Positions 45,401 to 54,400 of a DNA stretch of 64,000 bases are shown here, piece by piece. The stretch comes from Closterium sp. NIES-65 (Eukaryota > Streptophyta > Zygnematophyceae > Desmidiales > Closteriaceae), in the NCBI GenBank assembly GCA_948144175.1, contig CANXME010002192.1, positions 1,612,001 through 1,676,000 on the forward strand, in the 5' to 3' direction. The notes under the pieces are model-generated. The model did not search any database and was not told where the DNA came from. It was given only the letters and a program-made list of their open reading frames with translations. How positions within the stretch are numbered: the stretch's first letter is position 1; each line of letters starts with the position of its first letter. Made by a program: the position numbers and the translations under genes.

Positions 45401-48400
45401 GGTGCAGAAGTACCTCAGGCTGAAGATCGTGCGCGACAGGTCGGCGGGGAAGCTGTGGCTGCATCAGCAAGGCTACGCCAACAAGCTGCGTAGGCGCTTC
45501 ATCGACGAGGAGCAGACCGGGCGCACCCCGAAGACGCCGGTCTCGGTCGACGCCTACGCCGAGCTCACCTTTGACGACGAGGAGGCACAGGAACGCCAGG
45601 AGGAGGAGTACCGCCATGCGAGCACGAGAGGTTACGTGCTCGTCTACGGAGGGGCCGCACTCTCCAGGTCGAGCCAACGCATCAAGTGCGCGACGCTGTC
45701 GTCAACCGAATCGGGGTACGTGGCGGCCACCGAAGCCCGCAAGGAGGGACGCCGCCTTCGCTTCCTCCTTACTGAGTTCCGGCAGCTGGATGCCGGGAAG
45801 CCGATCGTCCTTCGGGTGGACAACAAGTCGGCCATCACGGTCGCCGAGGGCATGGGGTTGACCGGCAACCTCAAGCACATGGAGCCGCGACAGGCCTGGC
45901 TGCAGCACAAGGTGAGGCGCTGGAAGTTCTCGCCGAGGTACATCCCGACCACCGAGCAGCCGGCCGACTTCCTGACGAAGGCGCTTCACTACCCGGCCTT
46001 CAACCGGTGCTCCGTCACAATCGGCCAGGTGCGCTTGGTCATCGTGGGCGACGGCGACGACGTCATGCAACAGTAGGTGCCATGCCTTCTTGCATGGCTG
46101 GTGCGATGACCAACGTGCTGTGTGTTGGGTGCACGCCGACAGGCTATTCTCGGAGCTGTACTGCCGTGTGGACTGGGGGCCCAAGCGTGAATGCGGCAGG
46201 GGAGTGTCAACGAGAGTGTTGTTTGGCCTCGTCCTCGCTTGGGCGGAGCCGACCTCGTGGTCGGATGTACGGGGGTTGCAGCCCACCTGCAGCAGCGGGC
46301 ACGGGGGCCACTACAAGGGCGCCGGGCTGGAGGGCGCCTGGCTGGAAGGCCCCGGGCAGGAGAACGCCGTCCTGGACGCTTGGTCCTCATCCTGGACGCC
46401 TGCTTGGCGTCCTGGAAGGCCAAATGCCGACCTGGGCGTCCGCACGGCGTTCTGGGAGCTTGGGTCGCCGCCCTGGGCGTCTGCACGGCGTCCTGGGGGC
46501 CCGGACGCTGACCTAGGCGTCAAGGGGACCCGGACGCCGACCTGGGCGTCCTAGGGGCCTGGACGCCGACCTAGGCGTTTGGTCGGCGTCCTGGGAGGCT
46601 GGGCGCCGCCCTGGACGTCTGCAAGGCGTCCTGGGCATCTGGACGCCGGACTGCGGACTGCGATGGTCGATCAGGCGTGGTTGCCCGGTCGACCGGGATA
46701 CCCGGGCAATGTGCGCGAGTGTCGCCGGGGTGGAGTCTGCGAGGCCGACCTCGAAGGTGGTATACAGAGGTCGACGTGGCTGGTGGGCGCAGTCGCTGGA
46801 ATGGAGTCTGCCAAGCGTCTGCGCTGTGCACGTGACAGGGAAGTGCGCACGAACCAGCTGCACGCACCTGCGAAGCAGGTGCACCGTTCTCCTGCGGGTG
46901 CAACGCTATGCAGCTGACTTGCTGTAGCGTTGGCACAACATGGACTTGCAACGTTGGCGCACCGCTACTCTGCAACGCTGGAGCGGTGCGGGCGCTGCTC
47001 CGCTGGAGCGCGGCCGACCATGCTGCGCTGGAGGTCGAACAGCAGCCTAGCTAGCTCTAATGTAGTCTATGTTACCAATGTTGTTGTATAACCATTGTTG
47101 TCAATCTTTGCTAGTCAAACTCTTGCAAAATCTCCCCGTGAATGTGCAAGCAGAGAACACACAAACAAACGACAAAGAAACACAGAGATCACACGAGCAC
47201 CCCTGCCTAGCTCGCAGCCTAGCTCCCGTTGCAAAAGTTATGTCCGCAGCGCCACCCACTTAGGAGCATGAGGAACAAAAGACAAGTGTAGCCGCCCGTT
47301 AGATCACTTACTCGGGACGCATGTGGCAGCGCCGTGTCAGAGGTCTACTGGTGATCCCCGATTGATCCTAGGGAAGGGTTACAGGCATGTTGGCCTGGGG
47401 GGTTATGGGCGCACTGACCCGCTACTTAATAAGCCCTTTTATCCCAGTGGTTTAGTGGCTGGGATTCTGACATAGTATCAGAGCGAAGGTCTCAGGTTCG
47501 AATCCCGGTGTGTGCACTTCGGGCATCCCAGTGCGGGGGGGTGTCAGAGGTCTACTGGTGATCCCCGATTGATCCTAGGGAAGGGTTACAGGCACGTTGG
47601 CCTGGGGGGTTATGGACGCACTGACCCGCTACTTAACAAACCCTTTTATCGCAGTGGTCTAGTGGTTGGGATTCTGACACGCCGATGAGGCGACGCCCTT
47701 GCTTGAATCCCCACGGACAGATACAAAAGTAATCGCCCTCGTTGTTGTTGGTGCACGTGCTTTTGAGACGTCTAAAAAACAACCTTTTTTCACGTGCTTA
47801 CTTGGGACGCATGTGGTAGCGCCAGAAGGGCGACGCCCTTGCTTGAATCTGCAGGGTTTTTTTTAGAATTCTCAAGAATTCCCAAGGATTCAAGTTCATA
47901 GTGGAGTTGCTGCAACTGAAATTCGTTGGGTTCAAGAATACCCTGCAGTTCATACCCTGAAGCCTGAAGGGATTTAGGTTCATAGTGGAGTAGCTAGCTG
48001 CAAGCCTGAAGAGAACATTTAAGCAACTTACTGGGGACGCATGTGAGAGCGCCAGAGGGGCGGCGCCCTTGCTTGAATCCCCACGGACAGATGCAAAAGT
48101 AGTCGCCCTCGTTGTTGATGCACGTGCCGACCGCACATGGATTGCTGTCCTGCATGCTGCATGCGTCATCTGCAGGGGGCGAGTGGGGGAGGGGCGGAGG
48201 GAGGGGAAGATGGGCAGGTGGGATGGGGAGGGATGGGGGGGAAAGGGGCAGAGGCGAGGGTGTGAGGTTGAGGGAGGAAGAGGTGTTTTAGGCGTGCCTA
48301 TAGCTAACAGGACAGGAGGGACAGTAGGGTAGGGGAAGGAATGGGGGGAAGTAGGGCAGGCAGGTGATGGTGATGATGGGGGATGGTGATGATGGGGGGT

Positions 48401-51400
48401 GGTGATGATGGGGGATGATGATGATGGGGGATGGTGATGATGGGGGATGGTAATGATGGAGAGTGGTGATGATGGGGGATGGTGATGATGGGGGGTGGTG
48501 ATGATGGGGGGTGGTGATGATAGGGAATGGTGATGATGGGGGATGGTGATGATGGGGGATGGTAATGATGGGGGATGATGTCGATGGGGGATGATGACGA
48601 TGGGGGATGATGCTGATGCAACCCAACCAGCTGCACAGTGCAGTCTCTGACGCACCACTCACTCACCAAACACACAACCACACAATCAGAGGCCACACCC
48701 ATGCACCGCCATTCACCAACCACACAATCACTCTCGTTTGAGTGCCACTCACCAAACACACACGTCTCGCGGTTGCCTATGTCAAGAGCGGGAATGAAGG
48801 GAGGATACAGACACGCGCATGTGTAGCCGTACTCTCCTCCCACTGCACACACAGCTCCCCCACAGGGATTCTGCTCTGACATGCACGGCGTGGGTTCTGG
48901 TGTGGGGGGGAAGGGGGGATGGGGTGGGGGAGAGGACTTGTGAGGCGCCTCAAAAGAGCAGGAATGAAGGGAGGATACAGACAAGACACGCGCATGGGTT
49001 GCCGTACTCGCCTCCCACCGCACATGTAGCCCCCCCACAGGGATTCTGCTGCAACAGGCATGGCGTGGGTTCTGGCGTGTGGGGGGAGAGGGAGGGGGGT
49101 CAAGGGAGGGGGGATGGGATGGGGGAGAGGACTTGTGAGGCGCCTCAAAAGCGCGGATACATGCATGCACGTGCATGTGAGTCGCCGTTTTCTGCGTCCT
49201 CACATCACTATACCACCTCCCCCATATTGGAAGGAGGAAGGGAAGGTGGGGATGGTGGGGTGAGGGGTGAGGAGCGCTTCCAGGCACGTGCATGTGAGTC
49301 ACTGTTTTCTGTGTCCTCACAGGTACCACCTCCCCCGTATTGGTTCTGCAGCGACACGCACAGAGAGGGCGCTGGTGACCGGGGAATGGGGAAAGGGGGG
49401 GTGGTGGGTGGTGAGGGGTGAGGAGCGGTTCCAGGCACGTGCATGTGAGTCGCCGTTTTCTGTGTCTTCACATGTGCCGCCCCACATGGACTTGTCTAGA
49501 CAGGTGGGCTGCTTATGTAGTCACCGCCTCCTATGTCCTCACATGTGCCTTCCCCACATGGATTCTGCTGCGATAGGCACATAGAGGATGCTTGAGTGGG
49601 GCGGGAAGGGGAGCGGGAAGGGGAGAGAGAGATGACTTGTGAAGCGCTTTAAAAGAGAAAGTGCGGGCACATGCATGTGTAGCAGCGAGTGCTCAAATCT
49701 GGTTTCTGAGATTCGTTTTTTGATATCTGTTTTTTTAGAATTCTTATAAAACATATTCGAACTGCAAACACGTGCATGTGTAGCAGCGAGTGCTGTAATC
49801 TCATTGCCAATGCACAACGCATGTGTGCAAGTGCATGTGTGCATGTATGCATGTGTGCATGTGTGCACATGTGCATGTGTGCATGTATGCACGTATGCAT
49901 GTGTGCATGTATGGATGTGTGCATGTGTGCACGTGTGCATGTGTACACGTGTGCATGTGTGCATGTGTGCACTGCAGATAAGCAAGGTTCGCTCACTCTT
50001 AACGATGGGGTAGATGGCCGGCACAGAGTGAATGCCACAGATGCCAATGCCTCCCCCAAAGGCCATTTGCATGTAGCCCTGCACGCAGAGCGAGATGAGA
50101 GAGCAATGCGCAGCGAGTAGGGCAGAGAAGGGAAGAGAGGAGGGAAGGCGAGAGGAGGAAAAAGTGATGGAGGAAAGGAGGGAAGAGGGGAGGGAAGATA
50201 GAAGGGGAAGAAGGAAGGGAAGAGGGGAGGGAATAGCGGAGGGAAGAGAGAGGGGACAGGCAAAGGCATGCAAAAAACCACAATCGGTTGCGACCTTGCT
50301 GGTGAGGCGCCTGCATGCATCCCACGTGCATGCATCCCACGTGCATGCATGCATCACACCTGCATGCATCCCACCTGCATGCATGCATCCCACCTGCATG
50401 CCCCAGCCAGCCCCCCAGGGGTTGCGGAGGATCCAGAAGGCGCCCTCAGGCGAGATGCTGCCTGGAATGGATACCGCCGCACTGTGACCCACCACCCCTT
50501 TTGACACGTCTCAACAAAACATGCCGTTTATCGCACCTGCATGCCCCAGGTGGCTCCCCAGGAGTTGCGGAGGATCCAGTAGGCGCCCTCAGCCGTGATG
50601 CTGTAGCCCATCACCAGCACGCTGTGATCCACCACTCCTGCCGCTGCACACCCTGCGTCGTTGTATATGCCCTGGGGTGGAGGGAGAGGGAGCACGGTGG
50701 AGGGAGAGGGAGCACGGTGGAGGGAGAGGGAGCACGGTGGAGGGAGAGAGAAGTGGAGGGGTTGGAAAGGGGAAAGAGGAGGAGAGTGCAATGCATGGTA
50801 CCTCACTCACGCCACCCCATCACCACCACACCGTGATCCAACACTAATGCTGCTGCACACCCTGCGTCGCTGCATCATCACCCCCGCCCGCCACTGTGCA
50901 CCATGGGTCGCTGTATGTGCCCTGGGGTGGAGGGAGAGGTGGAGGGAAAGACATGGAAGGGAGAGGTGGAGGGAGAAGAAAAATGGTGAGTGCCGTGCAG
51001 TGCAATGCAGTGCAGAGCAGTGCAGTGCAGAGCAGTGCTGTGCAGTGCAGTGCAGTGCAGAGCAGTGCAGTGCAGAGCAGTGCCGTGCAGTGTAGTGCAG
51101 TGCAGTGTAGTGCAGTGCAGTGCAATGCCGTGCAGTGCCGTGCAAGCCATGGTAGGTTAACTCTCACCCCTTCGTCACCAGCACGCTGTGATCCACCATC
51201 CCTGTTGCTGCACACCCTGCATCACTATTTATGCCCTGAGGGGGGCGGTTCAATGCGGTACCTCTAACACCGCCCCATCAACAGTAGCTGTGATCCAGCA
51301 GTGATGAGTCTACTAGAAAATAGGCTCATCATGAGAATCGATTTTTATCTGGATTCTAACAAAAAAAAAACAGAAAATAGGCTCGTCGTGAGCGCAGTGC

Positions 51401-54400
51401 AATGTGTGGTACTTCTCACACCAACCCCCCCCCTGTCACCAGCACTCTGCATTCCATCACTGCACACCCTGCATCATCGCTGTACATGTCCTGCATCATC
51501 ATCGCTGTACATGTCCTGCATCATCATCGCTGTACATGTCCTGCATCATCAACGCTGTCTGTACATGCCCTGCATTCATCATCGCTGCATAAAAAAGGTG
51601 TTTCCCTTACATCTGTGTACGTCTGGAAGGAGGGGTAGGAGCCTCGCACGAATGCAATGGTGGGCTGAGCCTGCGACAGGGGAGCGGAGAAGGGAAGAGA
51701 GAAGACGAGATAAGGACTGGGCGGAGGAGGGGAAACAGCAAAGCAAAAGCTACAGCAGACTCTCGCTGACTGAGCAGTACCAAACTATGTGCACAAATCC
51801 AATGCATGCACGCATGTATCCTGCACTGCTGCCCGCCCGCTGCACTGCCACCATCATCGGAACCACTGCAGCAAATCAGCACCCTGTGTGTCTTGTGTAC
51901 AAGCTTACGTTGACAGCCAGGAGAAGACGCAGCCAGGCATAGAAGATGACTGCTTGTGAAAATCCCATGTGGTAACCGGATTGGACTCATAGGCTTACGT
52001 TCACTGCGAGGAGAAGACGCAACCAGCCGTAGAAGATGAGTGCTTGTGAGAATACTGTGTGGTAACGGGATTTGATTTTTAGGCTTACGTTCACTGCGAG
52101 CCGCAGACCCAGCCAGCCATAGAAGGTAACTGCTTGTGAAAATACTGTGTGGTAACGGGTTTTGTTTTTCGGGCTTACATTGACAACGAGGAGCAGACCC
52201 AGCCAGCCGTAGTAGTCCACCTGGTAATACCCCCTGATGCCTATGGTCGTTGCCTTCTGCTCCGCCTGGGGGGAGAAACAGGGCATGGGCACATGGGCAT
52301 GAGCATGGGTGTGTGGGCGCGGGTGCGAGCATGGGTGCGAGGGTGGGTTGTACTCGATCAACCAGACTCTACGACGGCACAAGCGGTGCGACGGCACATG
52401 TGGTGCGACGGCACATGCGGTGCGACGACACATGCGGTGCTACATACAACACATGTTGTACGACCGTGCAACATTCTGTCATCTTCGTCGAAGCATTTCG
52501 GAAAACATTGCCTCAAACAAGGCTTGGACGGGCAAAAGTGCCCCACCCATGAATGGCACTCAACTGCTTTATGATTGACATGGGTGCATGAGCAGGGTGA
52601 CTTTTGAGTCGACTCAAGTCAAAAGTGCCCCACCCATGAATGGCACCCAACTGCTTTATGATTGACATGGGTGCATGAGCAGGGACGCATGGCAGGAGCA
52701 CATGGGCATGTGAGCATGGCACAAAAGCACGTGACAAAACTTGAGCAAGGGTACAAGAGCGTGTGACTATCCACGGGCAAACATCGTCCCCGACTGTTCG
52801 ACCTCCTCAAAGCGTACCTTCCACAGTTGTACCCCCCCCAGGCGTACCTCCCCCAGGCGTACCTCCCCCATCCCAGGCGTACCTCCCCCAGGCGTACCTC
52901 CCCCAGCCGTACCTCCCCCAGGCGTACCTCCCCCAGCCGTACCTCCCCCAGCCGTACCTTGGCGTGTTTGCATTTGCCGTTCTTCTGCTTGTACGCGTAC
53001 CCAGCGTGGGTCGCAAGCCCCCCCCACTCCTGTGTGGCGGCCACCATGTAGTCCAGTGCTGTCGTCGGCCACGCGCCCGCAGCACAGCTGCTGTTCCTGC
53101 CTTTCCTGCTGCAGTCCAGTACCTAAAGGGGTGGGGGTTGAGTGGGGGGAGAAAGAAGAGAAGAGCGCGGAGGCAATGAGATGCTGTGAGTGAGTGAGGC
53201 TGCCCCCACTGTACTGTAGTGTGGCATGGCATGGCATCCACCGTGTAGTCCAGCTCCTGAGGAGCAACATTACATTGTGGCGGAGGGAACAGCTGGGTGG
53301 CAAGCCCCCCCCACTGCGGAGATAAATGCTGCAACGGGAGCTAGACTGCGGGCTAGACACGTGTGCTCGTGTGATCTCTGCGTTCGTTAGTCCTTGGTGG
53401 TTTTCCTTGTGCACACACTACTTGCTAGTTCACGGGGAAAGTTGGCAAGAGTTTCACTAGGAAAAGTTCAGAACAATAATACAATGAAGTTGGCATAGCA
53501 AGACTACATCAGAGCAAGCATTCAGGTCGGCCAACTGCCAGCGCAGCGCGATCGACCGCGTTCTAGCACGACTTGGTCGACCGTGCTCCAGCAAGGCAAG
53601 GTCGATGGTGTGCCAACGTCGCAGGTTGACGGCGTGCCAGCGTTGCTCACGCAGGACAGCAGTGCATCCGCTTCGCAGGTGCACGCAAATGATTGGCGTG
53701 CAGTATCTCGTCACCTGCACAGTGCACAACACCACGTCAACCTCGAGCTGACGACTGCCTCTGATCGGCCACGTCGACCTCGGGATACCACCACCGAGGT
53801 CGGGCTCGCCAACTTCGCCTGGGCGACCGTCGCACTCCTCCGCAGCACTTCGTCACCCAAGTAACCTGGTCGACCGGGCAACCACGTCGACCAGCAGCTC
53901 CGGTACGTGCCCGTCGACCTCCCAAGTCGACGACCACCTCCATCGGTCGACCTCCTCCAGGTCGACGTCCCTTCTGGTCGACCAGCTCCGCGTCGACCAG
54001 CACAGTCGTCGGCCGACCACCCACGTCGACCACACGAAGTTGGCGTCACGAAGTTGACGCCCCGCTACTCGACGCCCAGCTGCTCGGCGTCCTGAGTCGA
54101 CGTCGACGTCGGCCCCTCCTTTGTCGACCACCAGGTCCAGTCGACCACCCACAGGTCGACCAGCGGTCCATCAGCCGACCACCGAAGTCGGCTTCCCCAA
54201 GTTGACGTCATCCGCAGGTCGACTCCCAAGTCGACCTCCCCAAAGTCGGCGCCACCCTGAGGTCGGCGCCCGTGCAGTGGTCCTCGTGCAGGTCGACCTC
54301 CTCGTCAACCAACTCGCCCACTGCTGTAGGTCGGCTGTTCCCCTCACACTCGACCACGATGTCGGCTCCGCCCAAGCGAGGACGGGGCCAACACACAACT

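Larger units (their letters stand above)
39984..47248 (+). mobile_element. A: Ty1/copia LTR retrotransposon, with nested fragment B
   Basis: Two LTRs of about 1040 bp (39984-41023 and 46205-47248), each TG...CA, are flanked by the 5-bp target duplication GCGCC (39979-39983, 47249-47253). The sequence after the 5' LTR (TGGTGCGGTGAGCG) is the likely primer binding site. Internal parts on the plus strand: gag-like N-terminus (41110-41685) and reverse transcriptase/RNase H (about 44730-46076). The middle is occupied by minus-strand fragment B, and protease and integrase of A are not seen. LTR divergence looks near 6% in the first 180 bases. Broken. It sits in a copy of the host EGF exon tail. Confidence 0.9.
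47335..47679 (+). mobile_element. TRIM/SMART-like miniature LTR element, 345 bp
   Basis: Two 138-bp direct repeats (47335-47472 and 47542-47679), both TGTCAGAGGTC...GATTCTGACA, flank only 69 bp. Directly after the first repeat lies TAGTATCAGAGC (47473-47484), a copia-type primer binding site, and before the second repeat a GGGGGGG purine tract. The target duplication is CGCCG (47330-47334, 47680-47684). No coding capacity. LTRs differ at about 7 of 138 positions. It sits in a copy of the host EGF exon. Confidence 0.92.

Noticed and set aside
44454-46076. A single 540-codon plus-strand ORF
   Set aside because: Its first part is antisense to integrase of fragment B; only the part after about 44727 is pol of element A. 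A chance run-on across a junction.
47473-47520. Possible tRNA gene (B-box-like GGTTCGAATCCC)
   Set aside because: No cloverleaf can be drawn with it; it lies in the TRIM interior and follows the primer binding site.
48304-49329. His/Pro/Ile-rich 341-codon minus-strand ORF
   Set aside because: Mostly minisatellite and intron read-through; only the EGF exon inside is supported, and partly in another frame.
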